A stretch of 64,000 bases of DNA from Akebia trifoliata (GCA_017979445.1 CM030718.1:27647021-27711020); one strand, 5' to 3'; positions 1 to 11,622 are shown, numbered from the stretch's first letter. Numbers and translations are program-made. The notes: generated by a model from the sequence alone, not told the origin.

Positions 1-2307
1 TTCGAGGAGGGATTATCGAACCTTCTTTGATGGCTTTGGCTAGGAAGTATAATCAAGACAAGATGATTTGCAGGAAGTAAGTTTTCCCTCTTTTTTATTC
101 CTTAATTAATATTTTAATGTCAAATAATTTGCTTGATTCCGTTCTTTTATTTATTTGTATGTAGAGTTGAATGTGAAATTTGAATTTGAAAATGGTTTAA
201 TTATATCCGATTTCATTTTTTTTAAAAGTGATTCCATTATAGTTGTTTTTTATTTTATTTTTTTAAATAGGTTGTTTGATGGGTATATTTTATTTCTTTA
301 GTTTTCCAAATGGGACTATAAATTATATCCTCTCTTGCTATTAAAATGCGATAGAGGTCATTATAGGTCCCGAAATTAAGTTCCACTCTTTTAACTTTGT
401 CAGCTGGCTTTACTTCAATTGCAGTTGATTTTCATGGGTTGTACATCATATAATGCTACTTGTAGTAATCAACAACGAATTTTTTTTCTTCTTTTGGTTG
501 TTAGTGAACTCATTTATTCACACACAATCCCGACCATCTATATATAAGATCTAACGGTTTAGACTTATTTTAGAGATCCGTAATGTATTCTCGGGATACA
601 TCTTTTATCCCAACTGTTAGATCTCGCATATACACGGTTGAGGTTCTGTGTGAAACTATGAGTTCACTTTTGCACGAGTCTATGGATCCCAACCCATAAG
701 TTAAATATTACAAAAGGGGATTTTTCCCATAAAGATGGCATTTGAGATTGTCCCTTGCAAAGAATGGACCAACACTTGATTCCCTTAACTCTAATACTTT
801 TTAGAATTTATCTAAACAATGGAAAATTTTAGGGAAAAATATAATTAAAATTCATTATATTAGTGTTCTTGTTAGTAGCTATACTTATTTTTGTCGTGCA
901 TCGGTTGGATACCTTACCATCTGATTAGAATATCATCTTTTCATTGTTCAATAATAGTCTTTCAAGAATTCATTTGTCTTGTTGATTAATTAAGAAGTTC
1001 AAATCATTTTTTTGGTTGGGGTACCTTGGAAAAAATTTCAAGTCATTGCCTTGACAAAATAATTTTTTGCTCCACATAAATTTAATATTGGTGGGAAAAT
1101 ATGTTAGTTGGTACTATAGCCACCAAGTCTCCGACTTATTGAAAAAGCCGTGATTAAATTGCTACTTTTTTCCTTCACTGATTTAATCACGACTTTTTTT
1201 TAATAATACGTTACTTTTACAAACTTCATGAATAATGTGTAAAATAATGAGGATGCAAATGGCATTGATTTGATGTTTTTGATCTGTTAATGAATCCTAA
1301 TTCGGACTCATGATTGAGGTCTTTTTTATATTTTGAATAGTATAATCTTTGAATATGTTGTGAATCTGTGGTTACTTGTTGTAGATGCATAAATGATATC
1401 AACATAGGAATTCTTGATTCATCATTCTAGTTTAATATGGAACTTGATGATATAATTTGAAAACACATGCTGGTAGGAACGATTACATAGCCCTAACCTT
1501 GTTCGATTTTTTCGTAACTTTTATCTATTGTTTTCCTATTTTATCGAATTTTCCCCTTGCCGACTTATTCCCGAACCTCGACTTGGTGACTATGGTTAGT
1601 ACCTTCTTGTTAGAGAGCTCCGTTTGATTTAGGTCTATGCCTGCATGAATTTCAGGGCATTTCGATGATTTGTTGGTTGAATAAAATTGGCATTTTTGTT
1701 GTTTAGGAATATGTTCTTTGGAACTTGTCTATAACAATATTTTGGACATTCCTTCAATTCTACATATGTTTGTGTTGGGATCCGTTGACTCCTAAGAATG
1801 ACTCATGAAAAAAACACATGATCTAAACCATTTAAACAGAAAATCCAATGGTTGAGATTAATGAGTATCTTGATAACACAAATCTTGGAGATACTTATCG
1901 TGAGGATAAATCTCAACCATTGGATTTTGCATTTAAAGGGCTGGGATTGTGCGTTTTTTTCACAAATTCTTAGGAAGTCGAGGGATAACATATCTAGTTT
2001 TCTATCTGACTTTCATCCTATATCTTTACTTATTTATAGTCTGGAATAATCAGGATCTTGTTAATCTCTCTGTATCCATCCACACAAACATTTTTCTGGC
2101 TGTTTTGACATTTTAAAAAAAAACATATTTTAGGTGTTATGCTCGTCTGCATCCGAGGGCTGTGAATTGTAGGAAGAAGAAATGTGGTCATAGTAATCAG
2201 GTATTACATTTATCAAGCAAATAAGTTTACTCCCATGTTCAGGCACCGTAGATCTTGATATTGTTTGTTTCCATTTGCAGCTGAGGCCCAAGAAGAAGAT
2301 CAAGTGA
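1..2307 (+). CDS. RPL40: Ubiquitin-ribosomal protein eL40 fusion (3' part; ubiquitin moiety lies outside the window)
   Basis: Encodes the eL40 protein of the large cytosolic ribosomal subunit, made as a C-terminal extension of ubiquitin and released by cleavage after ubiquitin Gly-Gly. The reading frame opens with RGG (the ubiquitin end), then [17 protein letters not shown], then a C4 zinc-binding arrangement (MICRKCYARLHP and NCRKKKCGH) and the basic tail LRPKKKIK before TGA. Exons: 1-76, 2134-2200 and 2281-2307; all introns are GT-AG (donor GTAAGT after 76, acceptor TTTTAG before 2134, acceptor TTTGCAG before 2281). The joined eL40 part is complete and of usual length. The first intron is unusually long at about 2.06 kb and holds two palindromic MITE-like repeats. 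Only the ubiquitin half is missing, because the window starts at the junction. Identity is near certain from the conserved sequence. Confidence 0.96.
504..667. repeat. MITE-like inverted repeat in eL40 intron 1
   Basis: The two ends are inverted copies: GTGAACTCAT... at 504 and ...ATGAGTTCAC ending at 667. The arms stay similar for about 55 bases and include GATCTAACGGTT and AACTGTTAGATC. Near the centre is CTCGGGATAC, a core shared with many other MITEs in this window. I see no clean target duplication. Confidence 0.6.
1804..1963. repeat. Second MITE-like inverted repeat in eL40 intron 1
   Basis: Arms of about 60-75 bases pair with each other. The left arm reads AAAATCCAATGGTTGAGAT and the right arm carries ATCTCAACCATTGGATTTT; the outer ends are GTGAAAAAAACGC-like. 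The element is non-coding and would form a long hairpin in the pre-mRNA. Confidence 0.6.
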
Positions 2308-2931
2308 GCAGATGTCGTGCTAGATTTCTTTCTGGTGGCAGAATTGGGTATTTGGAATTTTTGAATAATTAAAAAGTGGGCACCAGAAGTTTAATAGCTT
2401 GTTTGTCATGGACTTGGATTCAATTTTGTTTTTCTTAGTGTACTCAGCCGTCTCAGTACTATAGATTTGAAATACTTCAAGCTCATTTGGATCAGTAGAA
2501 TTTAACTCGAAATGATTAAAAAAAATGTTTGATTGTTGTTAGTGGTAACCCTTTACAGCATTGTTGTTAAGTGGTAAGAGTTAAATCCATTAGGAGCCAT
2601 AGATGCTTTTTGACTCGTATCTCCATGAAAAGTTGGGTGTTTTTCCAGAATGGTCCGTTATGGAAAATGTGCCATAGATGCTTTTTGACTCGTATCCCCA
2701 GAATGTTTTTCCAGAATCATCTTTGTTCGAAAGGTTACTACTTCAATAGATTGCTACCACAGAACTGAAACAAGAAACTCATTTTGTGCATCAATTCCTA
2801 ATTCCATGAATGTGCCTTCGTTCTTTTAAACCAAAAGTGTGCATCTCTAGGCCAAATTTTAGTCCCAACAGATTTGTAAATTTCCAATTAAATTGTAAAC
2901 CTACCAATAAGATATAACTATTGGTTATAAT

Positions 2932-3587
2932 TAGGGCTGCAATTTAGGTCAGGTCTGGGCATAGTTAGCTTTCGTTTGGTTTCGGTTTCGGGGCAAAAAA
3001 AAAAAAATGCCTTATTAAAATTGGGTTAAGGTAAATTGGATTTGCCGCAGTCTGAATTTAATATGATTATAATTTAAAAATATTTCTTATCTTGGTTACC
3101 TCTACACTCATAAGTCATAAGAGTGATTATTTATCAAAATTCATGTGATTTTTTTTGTTAGATAAATAATTGATTTGTTATTAATGTTTTTTTTTAGTGT
3201 AATTCTACACTGTCGTAAAACCATTATATTACAATTTAAAAAAAAAAAATTCTTAAAATTTATTATTAATAATAAAAAATGATTATTTTTATCAATCTTA
3301 TTATTTCTCTTCCCTCTTTAAATTTGCTTAGAATTTTATATATATAAACTTTTGAAATACATTTTTAGAAAGAAAAAACAATTATGGTAAATTTTTAGTT
3401 TTATTGCATACCATTTATCATTATATAAATCTTTACCAATACTAAATCACCTAGTGTTAATGATGAATGAATTAACCCAACTTGACTAGAGTTCAGGTTA
3501 AGCATTTCATGCCCGAGGTCAGGTTGGGCAAGAGTGCCGGTTAGTGTTTGTCAAGTTTTGGTTGGACCCGCCCAAGTTGCAACCTTA
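2932..3587. mobile_element. Non-autonomous hAT-type element (656 bp) with perfect 8-bp target duplication
   Basis: Ends TAGGGCTGCAA and TTGCAACCTTA are imperfect inverted repeats. The element is flanked by GTTATAAT on both sides (2924-2931 and 3588-3595), an 8-bp target duplication as expected for hAT transposons. The inside is AT-rich and has no transposase frame. A related 3' part lies at about 55340-55720. Confidence 0.75.
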
Positions 3588-3845
3588 GTTATAATTGTTT
3601 TTTTGTTACATTGCCTAAGATGTCCTCCAATTTACAATATCCAATGGCATCAGTAACGTTGTCAAAATCTTTTAACAATCACATTTTGTTATTTACCTTG
3701 CTTGAAGGTAAATTCATCCAATAAATTATTACAAATTTACGTACATTATCTAATTCAGTAATTTTGGCAAGTACGTAACTTTTTAAGTAATTTTCTCTGA
3801 AAATGGTGCGGTAGGTAATAGCATTAGTAAGGGTAAACTCCCAAA

Positions 3846-4029
3846 GAGTCATGATAATATGATGCCCTCCTCTCACATATGCTCCCCACCCCACCATCTC
3901 AAAATCATAAATCATTTACCTCGAGATGCACAAGAAAAGATTTATGATTATGTGTATCCCGAAGTAAATTGTCTACAGTTCTGTGCTGGGGGGTATATTT
4001 TAGAGGAGGGCGTCATATTATCACAATTC
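3846..4029. mobile_element. MITE, family A (Mutator-like)
   Basis: Inverted ends GAGTCATGATAATATGATGCCC and its partner GGGCGTCATATTATCACAATTC. Flanks ACTCCCAAA and ATTCTCAAA agree at 7 of 9 positions, consistent with an aged 9-bp target duplication. The centre holds CCTCGAGATGC and GTATCCCGAAG. Confidence 0.6.
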
Positions 4030-4039
4030 ATTCTCAAAT

Positions 4040-5300
4040 AATTACCGAAGTTTTCAAAAATGTACATGTGTTAACACAATTATCAATATTACGTGATAAC
4101 ATTATCAACACTTCAAAAATACCGAAAACTTTTGTAATTATTTGAAAATTTACCCTATTAGTAATTGTTGTGTTGTTAACTAGTAAACAGGTCTACTTTT
4201 AGGCCTATTAACCCGGAAAAAAAAAAAAAACAAGATTAAAGGTGCTCATTAAGTTTCACATAAAGTTCTCAGAATGAATTTCCCTTGTTCAAGCTTGTTG
4301 GTCACCAAGTAATACTGAAGGACATTACAAGGTAGTCCATCTGGGTTTCTCCTCTTATCTCCTAACCTTTTAGGTGAAGTTCATCAGTTTTCTTGAAATT
4401 GTCGAGTGGACAACACAAAAGGGTATATCTTCCTTTCATTGCTTGTAACTAAATAGATTCCCTAAAGTCATACCTTAATTTTGGAAATAATTTTTTAAGA
4501 CTTGTTAAAATATTTTTATACTAAACAACATAAGAAAATTATAAACAAATTGGATCCAATGGAATTTTCTTGATATTTTGAACTCAACATACATGAATTT
4601 TGTCGATTGTATGGTTAGCTTGACTCAGTCACAACTTGGTTGATAATTTCTTCACGAACTCTAAAATACTTGATGATGTATGAGTTTTTTCAAAAAATTA
4701 CGTATAATTTTGCGTCGAAAGGGGTTCAAAAAAGATGAGAATGTTGAGATGGATAAGTGGAGTGACTATGAAGGATAATTTTAGAAATTAACGATAATTT
4801 CATCTTTATATATAGATAACAAACTCATTTTAGGGGTTTTATGAGGGATTTTCATTTTTTTTAGAGGAAGAGAGATATATTGAGTGATTATAGTCTTGGT
4901 ATTCTTAGTGCAAAGACATCATCATCATCGATCATGGACATAGGCAGTCTGGGCACATCACACACGTAAATTTTGTATTGTGTTCTTTTGATTGTTATAA
5001 TTAATCTATTCTTGCACAAAGTTTTTATTGAAAGATAATAAAAGAACTTAGGTCAAGGTAACGAAACTCGATACGAACTCACTTGGATTATTAGAAGACA
5101 TAACCGAATAGAGAAACAAGCTTGAACAACTAACTCCAAAATTTTAAGGCAAGACTTTGATGATAATGATGTAAAATGCTCATGTTTGTCCATTTCATTA
5201 GAGCCAAGAAAGAAGGAAACAGATACCAACCTTGTGAATTTCAACATCAAACAGGCCAACATCTTCAATTTCTCCCAAAAAAAAAAAAGGGATCAGTTCA
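4040..5300. other. Intergenic stretch, nothing recognised
   Basis: AT-rich sequence between a MITE and the germin-like gene. I see no coding exon with family similarity, no RNA gene and no repeat with clear ends. Confidence 0.4.
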
Positions 5301-5307
5301 ATCAAGC

Positions 5308-5316
5308 CTATAAATA
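5308..5316 (+). promoter_or_regulatory. TATA box of the germin-like gene
   Basis: CTATAAATA lies about 90 bases before the ATG at 5403. That is a fitting distance for a short plant 5' leader. It is called from sequence and position only. Confidence 0.55.
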
Positions 5317-5402
5317 TAATTTCATCAAGCAACACTTCCCCACCGCAAAGCCCACCATAAAAACACTAGTTCTACTAGCTTTTACCCGTAGACTAACCAA
5401 CA

Positions 5403-6026
5403 ATGGCCTTCAAATTTCTCCAATCTTTCTTGTTATTTGTACTAATCACCTTGGCCACCTCAAGAATCATCCAAGCTGGTGATCCAGACATCACTTCAGA
5501 CTTCATTGTTCCACCATTTACAATTATCGATGAGAATTTCTTCACCCACTCTGGCTAACGCGGAGTACTTAACAAAGTACCCGACACATTTAAGGTGACA
5601 AAAGCTAGCAAGACCGAGTTTCCAGCTCTCGATGGTCAAAGTGTTTCCTTAGCAACACTCCAATTCCCTTCGGGCAGTGTCAACCCCCCTCATTCTCACC
5701 CTCGAGCCGCCGAGCTTTTGTTCCTCGTCGGAGGTAAATGTCTTGAAGTAGGTTTCGTTGATACTACTAACAAGCTTTACACCCAAACACTCGAAGTTGG
5801 TGACATGTTTGTGTTTCCGAAGGGACTAATACACTTTCAGTACAATTCTGACTCTAAGGTGCCAGCGATCGCAATTTCTGCCTTTGGAAGTGCAAATGCT
5901 GGGACCGTGTCGATGCCCGGGACAGTTTTCACCACGGGTATTAGAGATGGCATACTAGCTAAGGCATTCAAGACTGATGTTGCTACCATTCAGAAGATCA
6001 AGGCTGGTCTTGCACCTAAGGCTTAA
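5403..6026 (+). pseudogene. Germin-like protein (GLP9-3 type) interrupted by an in-frame TAA
   Basis: Germin-like proteins are secreted Mn-binding cupins of the cell wall. The frame opens at ATG 5403 with a signal peptide (about residues 1-25, hydrophobic FLLFVLITLA) followed by AGDPDITSDFIVPP, typical of the subfamily. Codon 52 (5556-5558) is TAA, where family members read on with a GxR-type segment. The same frame then continues without further damage to 6026. The metal ligands are all kept: H97 and H99 in PPHSHPRAAE, E104, and H144 in GLIHFQYN. The KAGLAPKA end is also normal. Full length would be 207 residues, usual for this intronless family. Either this is a young null allele or pseudogene, or the stop is a sequence error. 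A start at GTG 5595 would make a 143-residue cupin without a signal peptide, which is less likely. Confidence 0.88.
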
Positions 6027-6176
6027 ACTTGAAGTTAACTTCCTTCATATGTGAAAAAATATTTGTTGCTTAATTCCTCATGTGTCACTTGTGTCTACTA
6101 CTTTCGATACTATCCATAATAAACCGATTTCTTCAGTTTAAGATGTAAATGTGTGATTCTATGATACTTGGGTTAG

Positions 6177-6603
6177 TGTTGAGTATAGTCCCACTTCATT
6201 GCCTTGTCTCTCTCCTTATAAGCTCTTGGGTCTTTCCAATCATTGCCAATTGGTAACTCATCATAGTATCAAAACGGGCTTTTCTTTCCTCCACGTCACC
6301 CAGTTCATATCTCCACGTGTTTTTTGCTCACATTGGACACTCATTGCCTTGTCTCTCTCCTCATAAGCTCATGGGCCTTTCCACTCATTGCCAATTGATT
6401 TTGAGTTAGACCCACAAACTTATCATGGTATAAAAGCGGGCCTTTCTCTTCTCCACGTGATCTAGTTCATATCTCCGGGTCCTTTGGCTCAATCCGGCTC
6501 ACACATGCAGGGGTGTGTTGAGTTTAGTCCCACATCAGACACTCATTGTCTTGTCTCTCTCTTTATAAGCTCCAGGGCCAATTGTTTTCAGTTGAACTTA
6601 TCA
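6177..6603. mobile_element. Tandem array of a miniature LTR retrotransposon (TRIM/SMART type), three LTRs
   Basis: LTR-like units start TGTTGAG and end TATCA or CATCA. Each of the first two is followed at once by a sequence close to the initiator-tRNA primer site TGGTATCAGAGC (6264-6275 and 6426-6437). The unit between LTRs is only about 70-90 bp and ends with the purine-rich GCAGGGGTG before the next TGTTGAG at 6516. LTR spans are roughly 6177-6263 (internally deleted), 6330-6425 (5' damaged) and 6516-6603. Flanking GTTAG and ATTAG match at 4 of 5 positions. No coding capacity. The family name is not known to me. Confidence 0.7.
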
Positions 6604-7090
6604 ATTAGTCACAACGGTGAAACTGGTTTGCTTCTTGGATACTAGTTAATATACACTAATATCTCTACATGTTATATTTTGAGAGCTTTTATATTGCAAC
6701 ACCAACTGTTTTTTATAACACTCCAATTTGTTGAATTATATATAACAGGCCAAATATGGATATAGGCACACCAACCAAAGGAGTTCTACAACAACAACCA
6801 ACCAACCTTTGTCTCCTTCCTCAATCACTCTCCCACTTTCATTACCTATCTTTTTGTATTTTGAATAGCTTCTCTCATGTAAGTAGAAATGACTTTTTGA
6901 GGAAAAATATAGATTTCCTAGAGATCGGTATATTAACTTTCTAGTGATTAGTATAATTTTTTATTGGGAATCCATAGCATCTCAACCATCGGTGTGATAG
7001 AGAGCCTCAGCCATGGGTTGAAGCTAGTGTTCTCCCAAGTAGAAAATCAAATTGAAGAGAAAAGAAATGAGGTGTGTGGTTATTAAAAAA

Positions 7091-7270
7091 GGGTATTGTT
7101 AGCGTGTGCCCTAAGGACACACGTTAAGGCGCAATAAATACACTTTGGAAATTGAATTTTGTATCGAAAATTGGCCCTCAAAATTTTATTTTTTACCAAA
7201 ATACCCTTAAATTCCAATTTCCAAAGTGTATTTATTGGTGTGCCCTTAGGGCACACGGGTGGCAATACCC
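7091..7270. mobile_element. MITE, family D (180 bp hairpin, 9-bp target duplication)
   Basis: The ends GGGTATTG and CAATACCC are inverted, and the arms extend far inward (GTGTGCCCTAAG, then AATAAATACACTTTGGAAATT on both strands). Flanks ATTAAAAAA (7082-7090) and ATTAAAAGA (7271-7279) agree at 8 of 9 positions. A partial second copy lies at 57342-57425. Confidence 0.72.
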
Positions 7271-7279
7271 ATTAAAAGA

Positions 7280-7448
7280 AAGGAAAATGCTGGAGTGACA
7301 ATAAAAAAATTGACATCGATTCACATATTGCTGATGTGGATGTGTATACGGAGCCCATATGAGTGAAATGCATCTATGGTTTTGTGCGCACCTTCACGTC
7401 GGCAATGTGTGAGTTGATATCAATTTCATGTCACTCTAACACGACTCT
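7280..7448. mobile_element. MITE, family B, directly abutting the previous MITE
   Basis: The inner ends read TGCTGGAGTGACA and TGTCACTCTAACACGACTCT in inverse. The flanks are ATTAAAAGA (7271-7279) and ATTAAAAAA (7449-7457), 8 of 9 identical. It shares its left flank with the right flank of the neighbouring 7091-7270 element. Confidence 0.6.
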
Positions 7449-7457
7449 ATTAAAAAA

Positions 7458-9740
7458 ATAAAAGTGCCATCCACACTCTACACACCATATTCAATTTAAT
7501 TATTTGGTGTGCTATAAAAGAAGTTGGTGTGACAACTGATAATATAAGTTCTTTATAACTTAATTATATTTTAATATAATATAAATATTTTAATTTTAAA
7601 AAAAAAAAAAACCTTGTTCTTGCTCACTTGGGTTAAATGATTTCTGTACAAGTTGGAGAAGTAAATTTTTATATCTAAAAGATTTCTATTTAGGTTTACA
7701 GAAATGATGATTATGTAATAGTTTCTTAGGGGTTTCCTATTTTTAGGATTTTCAATTTTTGGGGAAATAGGCATGTTTTAGGAACTCTCGATTTTATAAC
7801 TAGAGATCTCTAAGACTATAAAACTTGAAGAAAAAAAAAATAGTGATTGTTGTTGTTATGATCCGTGGACATAAATACACTACCGAATCATGTAAATCCT
7901 TGCGCTTGTGCGATTTTTGTTATCTTTATTGTTTTTTTTTTTTTTTTTTTCACAATCTTATCATACAAAATAAAAATATAATAACAAAATCTTTAGATCC
8001 CAAGAGATTGGCTGAGCAGTAAAACTAGTGACAGGACATGAGGTTTTACTTCTTCTGATCATGTGTTTAAAATTGGGTGGTCTTGACTTACTCTACTGCA
8101 TGTTGAGAAATTTCTTTGGGATTGGAGGGATACCCAGTGATATCAAATAAATAGTTTAATTTTATGACTTGAAGCAAGATGACTCGGACAAATCAATCTG
8201 ATATTAGGTAGGTTGGGGATAGTCAAGATGAGATACCAAATTTTAAAACCACTACTCTTCAAATTCTAAAAGGACTGGCTAAGAGATCAATCATTGTGGA
8301 TGAGAGTGAAAGTTGATTATTCTTGAATTGTCAATCAAACCCAAAAGCCAAAAAAACAAAAATCAAACCAATAGGTCTGGCCAAGTTTTGGAAAAACTGG
8401 AATAATTATTTTTAATAAAGAATAAGATAATCTGTTAATTTGTCCAAGTTGATTCCAAGTGATCATTCATGTTTTAGAACAAAAAAATTCAAATTTCAAA
8501 CTTGACCATGTTAGTGAGATTATAAACCTTAAAACAAATTTTGTTGACCAAGATGAACATGACTAGAACAAAAACTTGTTACAGTTGTGATGATAAGGTA
8601 CTTATAGTATGATTGGATGATTATGTAGACATTATGACTAACTACATGGGAAAAACAAAAATTTGCTGACCGTTCCAATGTTCGAGATAGAGAGGTTGCT
8701 TTCATGAAAATTGTGATTTAATATTATTGATTGGAAGGTTGAAGTAGTTTGGGTCTTTTCGATTTAATATTCCTATTCAAATGATCGAGTTAATCTATAT
8801 ATATACATCAAAATTAATTGCTTTTTTATAAATGAATTACACTTTTAGAACGGTGTCCCGTTCATATAGCAACAAACGGTGTCTACGCGGCACTTTTTGA
8901 TTGGAGACTAAATACATTGGACTGCGTGCTATGTAGAAAGCGGCTTGTTTAGAAGTTCAATGTGTTTTAAATTCCTATCAAAACGTGTCATGTAGATACC
9001 ATTCCTTATTCTTTATAGATTAGATTAGATTAATTGATGGTTGATGTTACATCACAAAATTTCCTTCTAAGGAAAAAAAATACATAAAAGATAAAAGTGT
9101 ATAGCAAATTTACATGAATAGATACTGTTTTTAAAATGCTTACATAAAAAAATGTATAATCATGAGTATTCTAATTATACATAAATACCCTTTCCAATAA
9201 ATCTTTTTCACGAGCAATTTTTGCTTACAAAATTTCCTGTTACAATGCTCATAGACTCTCTGGCAAGTATCACATCAAACCTAATAAGAGTAATTTTGTA
9301 AATTGAAGAAGCATTAAGTACATGTGATCTTGTGTGATTGGTGGATCCCAATTTTTTTTTTTCTATTAGTTCTTTAGTACATAATTCACGTTTCCCATTT
9401 TCACTCATCAAACAAAATGCATTCTCCATAGTATATATTAAACAAATGGAGTGGTTATGAAGGGTTTAGACATATAGCTTAGTTGGTTTGAATTGAAGTG
9501 GTTAGGAAACTCTAAGATGCTTTAGATTCCAAAGTTCCCAGAAAAACTAATGCAGGTTTTAGGAAATTTGGAAAATTTTTTATTAAAAGGCTCCGAATTG
9601 GTCAATGTGTTGGGGACTTTTCAACTTCTTGTAGGTAGTAGAGGTTATATTTAAATGTCTTCTCCAAAGGGTAAACTACCTAAACAATCATCTATCTTAA
9701 AATATTATATGGTCTATAAATATAATTTTGAAATTATATT
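7458..9740. other. Intergenic stretch, no gene recognised
   Basis: AT-rich sequence with poly-A/T runs (for example near 7600 and 7933). The short open frames here show no family similarity. No RNA gene seen. Confidence 0.4.
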
Positions 9741-9744
9741 TTGG

Positions 9745-9893
9745 CTAATGACTTTACGCCCCCCCCCCCCCCCCCGACATACACTCCCTGATAGGGATGT
9801 ACAGTTGTGTATCCCGAGAAAAAAGATATATGGTTCTAACCCATTCCAAGGCAAGGAGGGTATGTCAGAGGGGGTGTCAGAAAATCACAACTC
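9745..9893. mobile_element. Degenerate MITE, family A, with a 17-C homopolymer
   Basis: The right end TCACAACTC (to 9893) and the core GTATCCCGAGA (9809-9819) match family A. The left end is poorly kept. It contains a run of 17 C at 9759-9775, so the length here may be unreliable. Confidence 0.4.
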
Positions 9894-9952
9894 ATTATAT
9901 TTTGCTAAAAACAGTTATTTATTGTATAATAATTGTACATGATTTTGATGAA

Positions 9953-10112
9953 GAATAATGATGAATGCACACGGTTTTTGATACACGGCTGACTTGACAA
10001 GGATACATAACCGCAAATCTTTTTCTTGTGTATCCCGAAGAAAAAGATTTATGATTTTGTGCCCTTGCCATGTCATCAGCATAGTAGAAACTGCGTCCAT
10101 TCATCACGACTC
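9953..10112. mobile_element. MITE, family A, with perfect 9-bp target duplication
   Basis: The inverted ends GAATAATGATGAATG and CATTCATCACGACTC flank a palindrome whose centre includes GTATCCCGAAG (10030-10040). TTTGATGAA occurs on both sides (9944-9952 and 10113-10121), a perfect 9-bp duplication. Nine bases is the Mutator-like signature. Confidence 0.75.
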
Positions 10113-10121
10113 TTTGATGAA

Positions 10122-11613
10122 TTATAGGATGTTATAATTAAAATAAATAAATAAATAATTGGATATCTAACCCTTTTGGTAAATAATTTTAAAACTTGGC
10201 TGGTCCAATACTTTCTGTAAAATATTGGACCGTTTTGGTAAAGCGGACTTCTCAAAATGGATCACTTACAGTATATATGCTTGTAGTACATACTACTCTC
10301 TCTCTCTTACTCTTAGGCATACTTGACTTTGACTTTTGAATCACTTGAGGTCATATTCCCATAATATATCAAGCCTAGCCATTATCCTAAGGTCCTTATC
10401 AATGGATCATCTTTGAAATTAGCTACTTTGGATTCCCACTGCACTAAAATTAAATAATTAATCTTTCATTTTCAAATGGTACACCAAGTTCAAACACATT
10501 CACCAATTTCCTTTCCTTTTCGATTATTTAAGGTAAATTTAATTAAATCATATTTTTTATAATATCCTTATGAATAAATAAATAATTGTCTAATTCTTTT
10601 CTTCGGTGAATATCAATCATTCAAACAATGATTTTTAGGGTTCTAGATTTCTCTGGAACTTGATCAACATTTGACTAACTACACAAAAGAAAGCGATTTT
10701 TTATATAACCTCGAGATATAAGATAGTGATTTGATATCTTAGAATCGTCTTTGGGGTGGGAATGTATATGAATCAAGTTCGATGGTAGACATATGATATG
10801 GAATCTCTAAATTGATTAGAAACCATTTTGAGAATCAGAAGTCGAAAAATCGAGCACTTCAAACTTTAACTAACTCTAAAGATGACAGTGGAATTGTGGG
10901 AGCAAATCCTTTGTATCGATTTTCTCTTGTTGCTCTATGTAGCCCATATCAAGAAGTGGGGATGTACCATGTCATTGAGACAATTATATCTAATCGTTAA
11001 AATTTAGGAGTTCAGTAATTGTTCATTTCGAACACTTGATTTGAGTTAGAAAAAAGGTTTTTTTTGTTTTTTTGAATTTTTAAACTTTTTATTATTTAAA
11101 ATCTGATCTAAATCATGAATCCAAGAGGATTGTATTGTTAGATTTCTTCAATGTGATTTTCTTCGTAGTATATAGAACAAGAGGTACAGGAGAGACGCGT
11201 TACATAGGATCCGCTTCTGGAATTATATACTTGATCCTAAATGTTATAAATTGGTAGAAGAAAGAAAGAGAAAAAATGATTTTATTTATTTATTTATTTA
11301 TAACAATTGAGTGATGTGGGTGATCAAGGTTAAATGGAGAATATTATTATATATATACAGAACTTGCAACTAATACGCTATATTTTAATGTGATGGCGTA
11401 CATTTGATGCTTGTTGTACGTAGTACGTACTACTTGGTCAGTCACCAAGTGAACTCTTTCTTGGTAGTATATTGTAGGACTGGATCTGTGGTTTGATCAC
11501 TTTCTAATATTTGCTGACTCAGCTCCACTTATGATTCCTAGTTACCATCTTAAAGTCTTCGAGATTTGCTTTGTGAATCCCTAGGTCAATAGTAACCTTA
11601 GTGTGTATTGATT
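10122..11613. other. Intergenic stretch, no gene recognised
   Basis: AT-rich. Contains a short CT microsatellite near 10300 and a TTTA microsatellite near 11285-11305. No coding similarity and no clear mobile element ends. Confidence 0.4.
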
Positions 11614-11622
11614 TTATTTTAT

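Noticed and set aside
5595..6026. Shorter intact cupin starting at GTG 5595
   Set aside because: Plant nuclear genes rarely start at GTG and the product would lack the signal peptide; the frame is the downstream part of the broken germin-like gene.
6516..6570. True U-snRNA gene after the USE and TATA boxes
   Set aside because: No U1-U6 or U3 body follows; the module repeats in each LTR of an array with primer-site-like sequences, so it belongs to a mobile element.
8005..8090. SINE-like TTGGCTGAGCAG followed by GTTTAAAATTGG
   Set aside because: Spacing and match to the boxes are poor and no element ends are visible.
9759..9775. Run of 17 C as a functional G-quadruplex-like signal
   Set aside because: A single homopolymer within a decayed MITE; it is more likely slippage or a sequencing-length artefact.
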